Shown here one piece after another: positions 35,454 to 45,011 of a stretch of DNA of 64,000 nucleotides (positions are counted from its first letter, which is position 1; each line of letters opens with the position of its first letter). The DNA is from an uncultured Gardnerella sp. GTDB lineage: Bacteria > Actinomycetota > Actinomycetes > Actinomycetales > Bifidobacteriaceae. The stretch lies in the NCBI GenBank assembly GCA_947088155.1, contig CAMUFL010000007.1, forward strand, positions 3,121 through 67,120, written 5' to 3'. The notes beneath the pieces were generated by a model. It made no database searches and was not told the DNA's origin. It saw only the letters and a program-made list of their open reading frames with translations. Made by a program: the position numbers and the translations under genes.

Positions 35454-35750
35454 GCGCTCTCCTTACTAATCTGCGCTCACAACTTAGGCTATACTACTGG
35501 GAATACTATCGCATTAGTCCGCAGCCGTTACTTTCTTTACAACGCTGTAAAGGAACAATCGTTTTTTTTTGCGAGATTTCGTTACTTTCTTTACAACGTT
35601 GTAAAGGAACAATCGCTGCTGTGGAACATTTTGCCGGAAATTTCTCCGGCTTTTGTGATTTTGGTGTTTTTGGGACACTGGTGCAGATTGCGCTCGCGCA
35701 AACTTGCCCTATGTCATAAGCTTCTGTATACTTGAACAAGTTGCTATTTT
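35454..35750. repeat. Repeats and tRNA promoter upstream of tRNA-Gly
   Basis: Two R2 units (35530-35615) and one R1 unit (35618-35660) lie between the divergent acpS start and tRNA-Gly. A probable tRNA promoter is TTGCCC (35704-35709), 17 bp, TATACT (35727-35732). No protein gene is seen. Confidence 0.7.
35704..35732 (+). promoter_or_regulatory. Probable promoter of tRNA-Gly
   Basis: TTGCCC and TATACT with a 17-bp spacer lie 18 bp before the tRNA 5' end, the expected position for a tRNA promoter. Confidence 0.6.
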
Positions 35751-35824
35751 GCGGACGTAGCTCAATGGTAGAGTCTCAGTCTTCCAAACTGATTACGCGG
35801 GTTCGATTCCCGTCGTCCGCTCCA
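35751..35824 (+). tRNA. trnG: tRNA-Gly (TCC anticodon)
   Basis: The acceptor GCGGACG pairs with CGTCCGC, the anticodon loop CTTCCAA gives TCC (glycine), and the T arm carries GGTTCGATTCC. The discriminator is T35821 and CCA is encoded at 35822-35824. Confidence 0.97.
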
Positions 35825-35912
35825 CTCTTAATCTGTTGATTTTTCGCCAGTTTTATGGTGCTGTTGCTAATGTAGTAGCGAATAAACACGTAAAAACATG
35901 TCTGGAGGACTC

Positions 35913-37439
35913 GTGGGACAGATTATCGTGCGTGTGTTGGTCGGGTTAGTTTCAGCGGTTACCGCATTTTCTATGAATGTTGGTGCGCTTCAACAAATCG
36001 CGTCGCCTGTTCGTGCTTCAAAAAGTAGTGTTGTAAAGCCGATTATTCAGCAGCGACCTTCTGGCGTTGTGCGTCAAAGCTCGCTTTCTTCAAATGAATA
36101 TGGTGCGCATTGGGGTGATTCTAATGGCACTCCATCGTTTATTGACGGCTTTGGTTCAGCGTTCGTGAATAATGCTAAGGGCGTTATTGACGTTTCTGAG
36201 CATCAGAAAGTAATCGACTGGAATGCTGTAAAAGCTTCTGGCGTTGACGGTGCGATTATTCGCATTAGCTACGGCTGGGGAAATGGTTACGACAAGCAGG
36301 CGTTGCGTAATATTAGCGAGTGCAAGCGTCTTGGTATTCCGTTTGGAATTTACATGTATTCATACGCGGAAAAGCCTGCTGATGGTGCGGCCGAAGGTGC
36401 GGATATTGTTGGTCTTTTAAGAGGAGCAGGAGTTAGCCCTGCGGATTTGACGTACCCTGTTTATTACGATTTGGAAAGATGGACTTGGAGCGGCCATCAG
36501 CCTCCAACATCGCCTTACGTTTACCAGGATATTGTGGCTTCTTGGTGGAATCAGCTTGTTTCTGCGGGTTACACTAAGCTTGGCGTTTATTCTTATGCGA
36601 ATTATTTGAAGGGTCCTCTTAACTCTGTTTACATTCATGATCGCACAAGCTGGGTTGCGAGCTACGGTTCTCGCGTTGGTTTCCCTATTGTGACTGCGTT
36701 GCGCGGTTGGCAGTACACTTCAGATGGAAGTGTTAATGGCATTGAAGGCCGCGTTGATTTGAGCGCGTTTGGCATGTACAACGGTGGAGAAATTAACGCT
36801 GTTTCGGAGTTTGCAAATTCTAATGGTGTTGATAATTCTCCTCACATGGACTTTACTTGGATTATTCGCGATAGCGACATAGCAGTTGGTTCTGCAGTGA
36901 GTAATGCTTCCGGCCACCGTTTGGAGTATCGTTGGCTTTCCTATAATTTGTCTACTAAGCAGTGGGAGACTATTTCCGACTGGTCTGCCGGCAACTGGGC
37001 TTCTTGGGTAACAAGTAATGGTGATTATTGGCTTCATTGCGAAGCCCGTGATGCTTATACGAATTCTGTTGTGGCCAAGAAGACTATTGCTTTCCGTTAT
37101 GGAATTAAGAATCCGAAGAATATTAGTTCTTATCAGGATGACAATAATCCTAGCGATCAGAACAGTAATGGCGATTCTGATTTTGTTGGTAAAACGGTTG
37201 TTGCTAGTACTTACGCCGGTTGGCGTGGGGGTAGTGTTCTTTTGGGCGCTGTTACTAACAATCCTTACGGTTACACTGTTATTAAGATTTACGATTATAA
37301 AGCTAAGCAGTGGATTTCTCAGTTTAAGGGACCGTGGGCTGTGTGGAATCCTAAGCCGGGTATTTACTGGACTCATTTCGAAGCTTATTCTGCGGATGGC
37401 AAGCTTCAGGATAGTAAGACTTACTGTTTTGGTGTTTGA
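35913..37439 (+). CDS. Secreted GH25 lysozyme with two C-terminal surface modules
   Basis: A 508-residue exported muramidase expected to cut the glycan strands of peptidoglycan. A signal peptide (IIVRVLVGLVSAVTAFSM) precedes the GH25 domain from about residue 90 to 295, with DVSEHQ (D93) and the catalytic pair in YYDLE (D186, E188). Two modules of about 80 residues follow, with the pattern GNWASWVTSNGDYWL and GPWAVWNPKPGIYWTHFEAY, closely matching those of the CAP-domain protein at 12.8 kb. The modules are separated by an Asn/Asp/Ser linker. GTG 35913 is preferred because GGAGG lies 4 bp upstream; ATG 35898 has no ribosome binding site. Confidence 0.88.
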   Translation: MGQIIVRVLVGLVSAVTAFSMNVGALQQIASPVRASKSSVVKPIIQQRPSGVVRQSSLSSNEYGAHWGDSNGTPSFIDGFGSAFVNNAKGVIDVSEHQKVIDWNAVKASGVDGAIIRISYGWGNGYDKQALRNISECKRLGIPFGIYMYSYAEKPADGAAEGADIVGLLRGAGVSPADLTYPVYYDLERWTWSGHQPPTSPYVYQDIVASWWNQLVSAGYTKLGVYSYANYLKGPLNSVYIHDRTSWVASYGSRVGFPIVTALRGWQYTSDGSVNGIEGRVDLSAFGMYNGGEINAVSEFANSNGVDNSPHMDFTWIIRDSDIAVGSAVSNASGHRLEYRWLSYNLSTKQWETISDWSAGNWASWVTSNGDYWLHCEARDAYTNSVVAKKTIAFRYGIKNPKNISSYQDDNNPSDQNSNGDSDFVGKTVVASTYAGWRGGSVLLGAVTNNPYGYTVIKIYDYKAKQWISQFKGPWAVWNPKPGIYWTHFEAYSADGKLQDSKTYCFGV

Positions 37440-37511
37440 TTCTAAGTTTCAGTTGAGTCTTTATTTAGTCTTGGCTAAGTTTCGGCTAATCATAATTGAA
37501 AGTGAATAATA

Positions 37512-37544
37512 AAATGGCCGGGTGCACACAACGCCCGGCCATTT
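37512..37544. terminator. Terminator between the lysozyme and rhamnose genes
   Basis: AATGGCCGGG pairs with CCCGGCCATT over a short loop, with A-rich and T-rich flanks on both sides, so it can serve both convergent genes. Confidence 0.8.
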
Positions 37545-37579
37545 GTTATATTTTTACTTCAAATTAATGGTTTATATGC

Positions 37580-37640
37580 CAAATTAATAAATATCACTAA
37601 TAAATATCACTAATAAATATCACTAATAAATACCACCAAT
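37580..37640. repeat. 13-bp tandem repeat downstream of rfbA
   Basis: About four copies of ATCACTAATAAAT occupy the space before the end of rfbA. The unit is purely AT-rich and non-coding. Confidence 0.75.
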
Positions 37641-37668
37641 AATATTTACTAATTTCACTTTCGCGCAA

Positions 37669-38568
37669 CTAATCTGCGAATAAATCTTTAGATATAATAA
37701 TACGATTTTCGGCAACCTGCTTTAGATGCTTTCCGTAGTTGCTTTTACCGTATTTTTCAGCAGATTCCATAAGCTGCTCGCGGTCAATCCACTGATTTTC
37801 GTAAGCGATTTCTTCAAGAACAGCAATTGGCAATCCTTGAGCTTTTTCTATAGTGCGCACGAATTCGCCTGCCTCATACAACGAATCCATTGTGCCAGTG
37901 TCTAGCCACGCGTAGCCTCTGCCGAGCGTCATTACGTTAAGTGAATCGTTTTCAAGATATATTTTGTTAAGATCAGTTATTTCTAATTCTCCGCGCGCGG
38001 AAGGTTTAACTTGCTTAGCAAATTCAGTTACTCTCGAATCGTAGAAGTATAAGCCTGTAATAGCGTAGTTTGATGCAGGGTGCTCTGGTTTTTCAACTAT
38101 GCTGATGGCTTTGTGATTCTCGTCAAATTCCACAACGCCGTAGCGTTCTGGATCGTCAACATAGTATCCGAATACCGTAGCTCCGTGTTCTACGCGTGCG
38201 GCGTGCTTTAGGATACCTCCAAGGCCGTTTCCGTAGAATATATTATCTCCAAGCACAAGAGCGCAGGAGTCGCCGTTTATGAACTTTTCTCCAATAATAA
38301 ACGCTTGCGCTAATCCGTCTGGGGATGGCTGAACTTCATAGGACAAGTTGATGCCGAATTGTTTACCGTCTCCAAGTAACTTTTCGAAGTTTGGTAAATC
38401 TTTTGGCGTGGAAATCACAAGAATATCCCTAATGCCAGCCATCATAAGCACGCTAAGAGGGTAGTAGACCATTGGCTTATCGTACACAGGTAACAGCTGC
38501 TTTGATGTTACTGTAGTAAGAGGGTACAGTCGTGTGCCTGATCCGCCGGCGAGAATAATTCCTTTCAT
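37669..38568 (-). CDS. rfbA: Glucose-1-phosphate thymidylyltransferase
   Basis: A 299-residue enzyme that makes dTDP-glucose, the first step of dTDP-L-rhamnose synthesis. The nucleotide-binding GGSGTRLYPLT lies at the N-terminus, followed by SKQLLPVYDKPMVYYPLS and the ALVLGDNIFYG metal/nucleotide site. Length is normal for RmlA. It is the last gene of the minus-strand operon wzm-wzt-rfbB-rfbCD-rfbA and lies 10 bp after the fused rfbCD. Confidence 0.96.
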   Translation of the reverse strand: MKGIILAGGSGTRLYPLTTVTSKQLLPVYDKPMVYYPLSVLMMAGIRDILVISTPKDLPNFEKLLGDGKQFGINLSYEVQPSPDGLAQAFIIGEKFINGDSCALVLGDNIFYGNGLGGILKHAARVEHGATVFGYYVDDPERYGVVEFDENHKAISIVEKPEHPASNYAITGLYFYDSRVTEFAKQVKPSARGELEITDLNKIYLENDSLNVMTLGRGYAWLDTGTMDSLYEAGEFVRTIEKAQGLPIAVLEEIAYENQWIDREQLMESAEKYGKSNYGKHLKQVAENRIIISKDLFAD

Positions 38569-38578
38569 GATTCGTCCT

Positions 38579-40012
38579 TTACTTGTTGTGATTTTCTACG
38601 TAATTTTCGAGCAACTGCTCCCAGTCTGCTGGCTTAAAACCGGTAGCTTCTATTTTTGACAAATCTAGCGAGCAGTTGTGTGGACGAGGCGAACCGTGCG
38701 ATATTCTTGCGTAGTCGTCTACAAGATTTGCCTCAATTTTGCTTGCGTCTGCTCCAATGCTAGAGAATACTTTTTCTGCAATATCATGCCATGATGTAGA
38801 TTTACCTGAGCATGTAAGATTGTAGGTTCCGTATTCTGCGTTTGTGTCTAAAAGATGGAATATTCCTTTAACTAAATCGCTTGCAAAAGTGAGTCTTCCA
38901 ACTTGATCTATTGGCGCTTGAACGTTTACGTTTTCGCCATTATTGCAGCGGTTTGCAAAATCAATCATTCTGGTTACAAAATTGTGTCCTTCGCCAACAA
39001 TCCAGCTTGATCGAATAATGTAATGTTGCGAAACGTTTTCCACAAGAGCGTCGGCAGCGGCTTTTGTTTGACCATACACTCCGAGTGGGGAGAAGTCTTC
39101 TGTTTCTTTGTGGTATTCTTCACTTCCGTCGAAAACGTAGTCGCTAGAAATATGTATTAGCGTAATATGGTGGTCTTGCGCAATTTTTGCAAGATTTGCA
39201 ACTCCCGTAACGTTGCTGCGCCATGCTTCGCGTCTTCCTTCTGGGGTTTCTGCTTTATCTACAGACGTGTATGCTGCAGTGTTAATAATTGTGCCGTATA
39301 AATCCCAGTCGTAGCTGTTGTAATCGGATTTATTTGCTATATCAAAGCTGTTTAAGTCTACGTATTCAAATCCCTCTAAATTATGCTTTTGAGCGTAGTC
39401 TTTGATTGCGCGTCCAAGTTGTCCGTTGCATCCCGTTACGAGTGTGCGTTTTGGCGCCATTGGTTTTGCGTCTTTTAGCATTGGATGGTGTAAGTCTGCT
39501 TCGCTGCGCTCGGATTCTTCGAGCGGTATTGGCCAGTTAATGTGTAATTCTGGGTCTGCGAGGTTCACAAAAGTGTATGTTTTCTTTTGTTCTAACGACC
39601 AGTGTGCATTTACTAAGTAAGTGTATGCTGTGCCGTCTTGCAGTGCTTGGAAGCTGTTGCCTACGCCTCTAGGAACGTATATTGCTTTGCTTGGGTTTAG
39701 TGTGGTTGTGTAAACTTGTCCGAAGCTTTCTCCTGGTCTTAAGTCAACCCATGCGCCGAATACTTCGCCTGTTGCGATGCTAATGTATTTATCCCATGGT
39801 TCTGCGTGTATGCCTCTGGTTACTCCGCGTTTTTCGTTGAACGAAATGTTGTTTTGCACAGGTCCAAAGTCTGGTAATCCTAGGGCAGTCATTTTGGCTC
39901 GTTGCCAGTTTTCTTTGAACCATCCTCGGTTATCTCCGTGTACCGGAAGGTCGAATACTAGCAGACCAGGAATGTTAGTTTTTGTAACGCTTAGTTCTTT
40001 TTCAAATTCCAT
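38579..40012 (-). CDS. rfbC-rfbD: Fused dTDP-4-dehydrorhamnose 3,5-epimerase and reductase
   Basis: A 477-residue bifunctional protein for the last two steps of dTDP-L-rhamnose synthesis. Residues 1-185 are the RmlC cupin, with H69 in GVTRGIHAEP and the tyrosine-rich TAYTYLVNAHW. Residues 188-477 are the RmlD short-chain reductase, with the NAD(P)-binding GCNGQLG at 194-200 and the YxxxK pair Y313/K317. Such fusions occur in bifidobacteria. The ATG at 40012 follows a weak AGGATGCT. It lies 149 bp after rfbB, a gap with 9-bp AAAGCYTAC repeats. Confidence 0.95.
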   Translation of the reverse strand: MEFEKELSVTKTNIPGLLVFDLPVHGDNRGWFKENWQRAKMTALGLPDFGPVQNNISFNEKRGVTRGIHAEPWDKYISIATGEVFGAWVDLRPGESFGQVYTTTLNPSKAIYVPRGVGNSFQALQDGTAYTYLVNAHWSLEQKKTYTFVNLADPELHINWPIPLEESERSEADLHHPMLKDAKPMAPKRTLVTGCNGQLGRAIKDYAQKHNLEGFEYVDLNSFDIANKSDYNSYDWDLYGTIINTAAYTSVDKAETPEGRREAWRSNVTGVANLAKIAQDHHITLIHISSDYVFDGSEEYHKETEDFSPLGVYGQTKAAADALVENVSQHYIIRSSWIVGEGHNFVTRMIDFANRCNNGENVNVQAPIDQVGRLTFASDLVKGIFHLLDTNAEYGTYNLTCSGKSTSWHDIAEKVFSSIGADASKIEANLVDDYARISHGSPRPHNCSLDLSKIEATGFKPADWEQLLENYVENHNK

Positions 40013-40160
40013 AGCATCCTACAAATTCTTTTTATTTGTTATTAAATTCGTTTACTAAAGCAAGCAGAGCTGACTTTTATAAAGCTTACAAAGTTTACAA
40101 AGCCTACAAAGCTTATGAGTTTATGAATTTTATAGACTTCATAACTCATAAGGGTGATTA

Positions 40161-41195
40161 TCACTGTCCTTGTGCTTTATACTTCGCTTCGGTTGCGCTT
40201 TTAGCGCCTTCCCACCATGCTCGATTTTCCGTGTACCATTTGATTGTTTGCTCTAAGCCTGTTGTAAAGTCTGTGTGCTTTGGCTTCCATCCAAGCTGCG
40301 TTTGCAATTTTGTGCTGTCGATTGCGTAACGGCGATCGTGGCCTGGGCGATCTTTTACAAGGTCAAAGTCGTCTGCATCTTTGCCCATCATTTCAAGAAT
40401 CATGCGCAGAACTGTTATATTATTTTTTTCACCGTTTGCACCAATCAGGTACGTGTTTCCAAGTTCTCCCTTTGTTAGGATTGTCCAAACAGCGCTGCTG
40501 TGGTCTTCAGTGTGAATCCAATCTCGCACGTTTAATCCTTGGCCGTATAACTTTGGTCGAATACCCTCTAAAATATTTGTGATTTGTCGAGGAATAAACT
40601 TTTCAACATGCTGGTATGGTCCGTAGTTGTTTGAGCAGTTGCTGATTGTTGTGTGCAAACCGTATGTGCGGGTCCATGCGCGTACAAGCATGTCGCTTGC
40701 AGCTTTTGTGGAGCTGTATGGGCTGGATGGGTGATACGGCGTTTCTTCAGTGAACTTGGCCGGGTCGTCTAATGCCAAATCTCCGTACACTTCATCTGTG
40801 GAAATGTGATGGTATCGAATGCCATACTTTCTAACTGCCTCTAGCAGTCTAAAAGTGCCTTCAACGTTGGTTTTAAGGAATGGTTCCGGGTCTGCAATGC
40901 TGTTGTCGTTATGCGATTCTGCAGCATAATGCACAATTGCATCGTGTCCTGGAACAATCTTATCCAAAAGGTCTGCATCGCAAATATTGCCGTGCACAAA
41001 ATCAACTCTGTCTTCTGGCAGCCCTGCAATATTTTCAATATTTCCGGCGTAGGTGAGTGCGTCTAATACTGTTACATGAGTTTCTGGATGATTGTTCACT
41101 ACGTAGTGCACAAAGTTAGATCCTATGAATCCGCATCCGCCGGTTACGATTATGTTTTTTGGCTCAAAATTTGTAGCGTTAGTCATATTTTCCAT
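40161..41195 (-). CDS. rfbB: dTDP-glucose 4,6-dehydratase
   Basis: A 344-residue extended short-chain dehydrogenase that converts dTDP-glucose to the 4-keto-6-deoxy sugar. NAD-binding GGCGFIG is at 19-25, the catalytic TDE at 133-135, and YxxxK is Y160/K164. AAAGG lies about 14 bp before ATG 41195, further than usual; ATG 41186 is an alternative. It is 34 bp downstream of the ABC transporter ATPase gene, in the same operon. Confidence 0.95.
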   Translation of the reverse strand: MENMTNATNFEPKNIIVTGGCGFIGSNFVHYVVNNHPETHVTVLDALTYAGNIENIAGLPEDRVDFVHGNICDADLLDKIVPGHDAIVHYAAESHNDNSIADPEPFLKTNVEGTFRLLEAVRKYGIRYHHISTDEVYGDLALDDPAKFTEETPYHPSSPYSSTKAASDMLVRAWTRTYGLHTTISNCSNNYGPYQHVEKFIPRQITNILEGIRPKLYGQGLNVRDWIHTEDHSSAVWTILTKGELGNTYLIGANGEKNNITVLRMILEMMGKDADDFDLVKDRPGHDRRYAIDSTKLQTQLGWKPKHTDFTTGLEQTIKWYTENRAWWEGAKSATEAKYKAQGQ

Positions 41196-41229
41196 AATAT
41201 CTTGTTATCTGCCTTTCTTGGAAAGATTT

Positions 41230-41994
41230 TTACGCTAAGCTTTTGCGCATTACATTAAACGCTGGTTCTGTGTCGCCGTCATAAATCATGTGCGAATGTG
41301 AAAGCACAATGCAGCGAGAGCAAAGTTGCTTAATCTGATCTTCGCTGTGCGAAACAATTACCATTGTTTGCCCGCGTTTTTGCTGCTCTTTAAGCCTAGT
41401 AATGCACTTGTGTTGGAAAGCTTCATCTCCAACTGCAAGAATCTCATCAATGAGGAATATGTCCGGATCGCTGTGAACGGCCACAGAGAACGCTAATCGT
41501 AAGAACATTCCGGAAGAATAGAACTTAACTTCCGTGTCCATAAAAGGTTCTATTTCGCTAAAATCAACTATTGACTGATATTTAGCGTCTATTTCTTCTT
41601 TTGTCATTCCAAGAATTGCGCCGTTAAGATACACGTTTTCGCGGCCAGTTAAGTCGGCTGCAAAACCAGCTCCAACTTCAATCAATCCTGCGATTCTTCC
41701 ACGCACGCAGACTTGGCCTTCGTCTGGTTGCATAACGCCGGAAAGCAGCTTTAACATTGTTGATTTTCCAGAACCGTTCATGCCTATGAGTCCAACGGTT
41801 TCTCCGCGTTTAATAGCAAAATTAACGTTGTCTAAAGCTGTGAAATTTTGCGTTGCGTGCCTTTTTGACGGCGGTGTCAATAAGTTTACTATCGATTCTT
41901 TAATTGAATGATTTGCACGTAGTGAAAATCGTTTGCTAACGTTGCAAACGTCTAACACAACGTCTTCTGGAAGAGTGTTGGAAAGCTTATTCAT
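41230..41994 (-). CDS. wzt: Polysaccharide ABC exporter, ATP-binding protein
   Basis: A 254-residue ATPase of the Wzt/TagH/KpsT group that powers export of lipid-linked polysaccharide. Walker A GMNGSGKST is at 71-79, the signature YSSGM at 159-163 and Walker B LIDE at 181-184. The segment RGRIAGLIEVGAGFAADLTG is typical of polysaccharide exporters. It lacks the C-terminal carbohydrate-binding domain of long Wzt proteins, so the end of the glycan is probably not recognised by this subunit. It follows the permease gene after 50 bp. Confidence 0.93.
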   Translation of the reverse strand: MNKLSNTLPEDVVLDVCNVSKRFSLRANHSIKESIVNLLTPPSKRHATQNFTALDNVNFAIKRGETVGLIGMNGSGKSTMLKLLSGVMQPDEGQVCVRGRIAGLIEVGAGFAADLTGRENVYLNGAILGMTKEEIDAKYQSIVDFSEIEPFMDTEVKFYSSGMFLRLAFSVAVHSDPDIFLIDEILAVGDEAFQHKCITRLKEQQKRGQTMVIVSHSEDQIKQLCSRCIVLSHSHMIYDGDTEPAFNVMRKSLA

Positions 41995-42044
41995 ATGTAA
42001 CTCCTGCGTAACTCCTAAAAGTAAATTCGCTAATCCTAAGCGGC

Positions 42045-42908
42045 TTAAATTTCCTGGGCGAACTTGCCTTCAAGATGTCTAAAAGTTCCTTCGCCAATGA
42101 GCAGAACTGCAAAAGCAACCAACAGGCTTTCGCAAAGTCTTAAGGACCATGCACCCGCAAATTGGAACGTGTGATCTGTGGCATTTAGCCAGAAGCCGCG
42201 GTGGAATGCTTCAACGCATATTGCAATAGGATTTGCGTAGTAGACTTCGAGTGCCCACGCTGGAACGTGAATGGCCACCATTTGCCAAGTGTAAAAGCAT
42301 GGAGCTAACCACACTGCAACCATTGCAACCAAGTCTGTAATATTTTCTGCATCCCTGTAGAAAACGTTAATTGCTCCAAAGAATAATCCAAGGCCGAAAG
42401 CAAACGTGCATACGCTTACGAACCCAACTATTGCCACTATTAAGCCGGCAAAATCTGGAATCCAGCCCATACATAAAGCGCCAATAATAAGAACTATTAA
42501 TTGTGGGAAAAAGTGTACTAGAGCCACGCGCAACGATGCCAGCGGGAACAATTCTCTAGGCAAATAAATTTTTTGTATTAAACCAGCGTTGGAAAGTATT
42601 GATCTGGTGCAATTAGAGAACGCTTCCACAAAGAAATTCGTGACTATTATTCCGCTAAAAAGGTACAGTGGGTAGGCTTGAATTCCGCCTCCGCGGCCAA
42701 GCCCTAGGAAAATTCCCATTGCTACGTAAAACACTATAAATTGTGTAATCGGCTTCACATACGTCCAAGCCATGCCAAGCCAAGAGCCACGGTACCTAAT
42801 ACGCACTTCTTTTTTTACAAGTAGGTCAAGCAAATAAAGGTATCTTGGAATGTCAATCAGGCCTTTGCTTTTACCAGGATGATAGATGGCGTCAGACTTT
42901 GCTGTCAT
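42045..42908 (-). CDS. wzm: Polysaccharide ABC exporter, permease
   Basis: A 287-residue membrane protein of the ABC-2 type (Wzm/TagG/RfbA-like) with six predicted helices. It shows the family's RYRGSWLGMAWTYVKPI near the start and YFNREAENITD-like FYRDAENITDLVA in the middle. ATG 42908 is preferred over GTG 42944 because AAAGG lies just upstream. With wzt it should move an undecaprenyl-linked glycan across the membrane. It is the first gene of the minus-strand operon and is divergent from the epimerase. Confidence 0.92.
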   Translation of the reverse strand: MTAKSDAIYHPGKSKGLIDIPRYLYLLDLLVKKEVRIRYRGSWLGMAWTYVKPITQFIVFYVAMGIFLGLGRGGGIQAYPLYLFSGIIVTNFFVEAFSNCTRSILSNAGLIQKIYLPRELFPLASLRVALVHFFPQLIVLIIGALCMGWIPDFAGLIVAIVGFVSVCTFAFGLGLFFGAINVFYRDAENITDLVAMVAVWLAPCFYTWQMVAIHVPAWALEVYYANPIAICVEAFHRGFWLNATDHTFQFAGAWSLRLCESLLVAFAVLLIGEGTFRHLEGKFAQEI

Positions 42909-43085
42909 CGTTGCCTTTCTTACGAATTTAGCGGTATTGCACACTTACAACTTTGTTATAGTTTACATTTGGGGATTGATTTGGGCTAATATCTCGCACG
43001 TGTTTTGTGTTAGGTTGCTTTTGTTTATAGCTTTACTGTGTTTGGTATGTTTGAAAGTTTTTATACGCTGCTAAACTTAAAAATT

Positions 43086-43928
43086 ATGAGTAAGCGAATT
43101 CTTGTTACCGGTGCTGGTGGTTATATTGGTCGTCATGTTGTTAAAGCGTTGTTGGATGCTGGTGCGCAAGTAATTGCGTCCGATTTGCGTCTTGACGGCG
43201 TTGACGAGCGTGCAACGCGTATTGAAGCGAATATTTTTAGCGATGATGCTGATTTGTTCACGAAGCTTGGGTCTCCAGACGTTTGCTTGCACATGGCTTG
43301 GCGCAACGGTTTTAAGCATGCTGCAGACACGCATATGGAAGATTTATCGAACCATTATCGATTTATTCGTCTTATGCTTCAGGGTGGCCTAAAGCAGATT
43401 GCTGTTATGGGTTCAATGCACGAAGTTGGCTACTGGGAGGGCGCTATTGACGAGAACACGCCTTGCAAGCCAGCTTCCATGTATGGCATTTCTAAGAATG
43501 CTTTGCGTGAAGCTACTTTGCTTTTGGGCAAAGAGTATGATGCCACTGTTCAGTGGATTCGCGCGTACTACATTGTTGGTGACGACGCTCGCGGAAACTC
43601 CATTTTCTCTAAGCTTCTTCAGGCTGCGCAGGAAGGCAAGAAGACTTTTCCGTTTACTACTGGCAAGAACAAGTACGATTTTATTAACGTAGATGTGTTA
43701 GCTAAGCAGATTGCTGCAACCGTTTTACAAAACAAGGTAAATGGTGTTATTAATTGCTGCACGGGTGAGCCTGTTTCGTTGGCGGATCGCGTTGAGCGTT
43801 ACATTCGTGAGAATAATCTCGATATTTCGCTTGAATATGGCGCATTCCCTGATAGACCATACGATTCTCCAGCAGTTTGGGGAGATAATAGCAAAATTTC
43901 CGAGATTATGAGTGATTTTCTAAAATAA
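43086..43928 (+). CDS. NAD-dependent sugar epimerase/dehydratase
   Basis: A 280-residue extended short-chain dehydrogenase. The nucleotide-binding TGAGGYIGRHV is at the N-terminus and the YGISKNAL segment supplies the YxxxK pair. The later TGKNKYDFINVDVLA fits sugar-nucleotide epimerases. ATG 43086 begins the domain cleanly, and the longer frame from 43038 adds a non-family extension; no strong ribosome binding site is seen for either. The substrate is unknown. It lies in the polysaccharide locus, divergent from the exporter operon and 64 bp before a GtrB-like gene. Confidence 0.8.
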   Translation: MSKRILVTGAGGYIGRHVVKALLDAGAQVIASDLRLDGVDERATRIEANIFSDDADLFTKLGSPDVCLHMAWRNGFKHAADTHMEDLSNHYRFIRLMLQGGLKQIAVMGSMHEVGYWEGAIDENTPCKPASMYGISKNALREATLLLGKEYDATVQWIRAYYIVGDDARGNSIFSKLLQAAQEGKKTFPFTTGKNKYDFINVDVLAKQIAATVLQNKVNGVINCCTGEPVSLADRVERYIRENNLDISLEYGAFPDRPYDSPAVWGDNSKISEIMSDFLK

Positions 43929-43992
43929 TTATTGAAAATCGTTAGTTTCTGGATTTTTATTGCTAAATTGTGGTTTTTAGAAAGGATTAATA

Positions 43993-44964
43993 TTGCCTGA
44001 AACATTGCAAAACGGCAAGCGCCCATGCGTATATTTTGTTCTTCCTTGCTACAATGAGGAGCCTGTTCTTCCTCAGACTTCCAGTATTCTTTTAAGCAAA
44101 GTTACTTTTCTTATTGAAAATAAGATTATTTCGGATTCTAGCCGTATTCTTTTTGTTGACGATGGCTCTAAAGATTCAACTTGGAATATTATTTGCGATT
44201 TGCACAAGTCGAATCCTTCGCTTTTTGGCGGAGTAAAGCTTGCGCATAATCGTGGTCATCAGAATGCTTTGCTTGCTGGCTTAACTACAGCATATAAATC
44301 TGGTTGCGATGCTGCAATTTCTATGGATGCCGATTTGCAAGACGATGTTAATGTTGTTGATGAGTTTATTGCAAAGTATGTTGAAGGCTACGAGGTTGTG
44401 TATGGCGTTCGCTCGTCTAGGGAAACAGACACGTGGTTTAAGCGCAACACTGCATTAGCTTTTTACAGTGTTTTTAAGTGGATGGGCGCAGAAACTGTGC
44501 CAAATCATGCCGATTATAGGCTTATGGGCAAGAATGCGTTGAAGGCTCTTTTGGAATACAAAGAGGTTAATCTTTTCTTGCGTGGCATAGTGCCGTCGAT
44601 TGGTTTTAAGTCAACAAAAGTTGAGTATGTGCGCGGAAAGCGCGAAGCTGGTGTGTCTAAGTATCCGCTTAAAAAGATGATTTCGTTTGCTATAGACGGC
44701 ATTACGTCTTTTTCCACTAAGCCTTTGAGCTTCGTTACTTTTGCAGGATTTGCGTCTATTTTAGTTTCGCTATGCGTGTTCGTTTACGTAATAGTTTCTG
44801 TTTTGCAAGGGAAAGCCGTTGCAGGCTGGGGTTCTATTATGTTCTCAATGTGGTTTATTGGCGGATTGATTATGCTTTCAATTGGCATTGTGGGCGAATA
44901 TGTTGGAAAGATTTACATGGAATCTAAGCATCGCCCACGTTACGAGATTGAAACTACTATTTAG
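43993..44964 (+). CDS. GtrB-like glycosyltransferase (family 2, membrane-bound)
   Basis: A 323-residue GT2 enzyme of the polyprenyl-phosphate sugar transferase type. DDGS is at 56-59, DAD at 112-114, and SMDADLQDD is characteristic. Two C-terminal membrane helices (about 235-260 and 268-295) match GtrB, which loads glucose onto undecaprenyl phosphate. The start is TTG at 43993, supported by AGAAAGGA 6 bp upstream. It is convergent with the GtrII-like gene; together they could add a side-branch sugar outside the membrane. Confidence 0.85.
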   Translation: MPETLQNGKRPCVYFVLPCYNEEPVLPQTSSILLSKVTFLIENKIISDSSRILFVDDGSKDSTWNIICDLHKSNPSLFGGVKLAHNRGHQNALLAGLTTAYKSGCDAAISMDADLQDDVNVVDEFIAKYVEGYEVVYGVRSSRETDTWFKRNTALAFYSVFKWMGAETVPNHADYRLMGKNALKALLEYKEVNLFLRGIVPSIGFKSTKVEYVRGKREAGVSKYPLKKMISFAIDGITSFSTKPLSFVTFAGFASILVSLCVFVYVIVSVLQGKAVAGWGSIMFSMWFIGGLIMLSIGIVGEYVGKIYMESKHRPRYEIETTI

Positions 44965-45011
44965 GTATCTAGGTATTTAGGTATCTAGGTATCTAAATTC
45001 TTAACTTCTAC
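44963..45011 (+). repeat. 9-bp tandem repeat between convergent genes
   Basis: About four copies of TAGGTATCT follow the GtrB-like gene. The repeat lies between two convergent stop codons; no terminator hairpin is visible. Confidence 0.65.
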
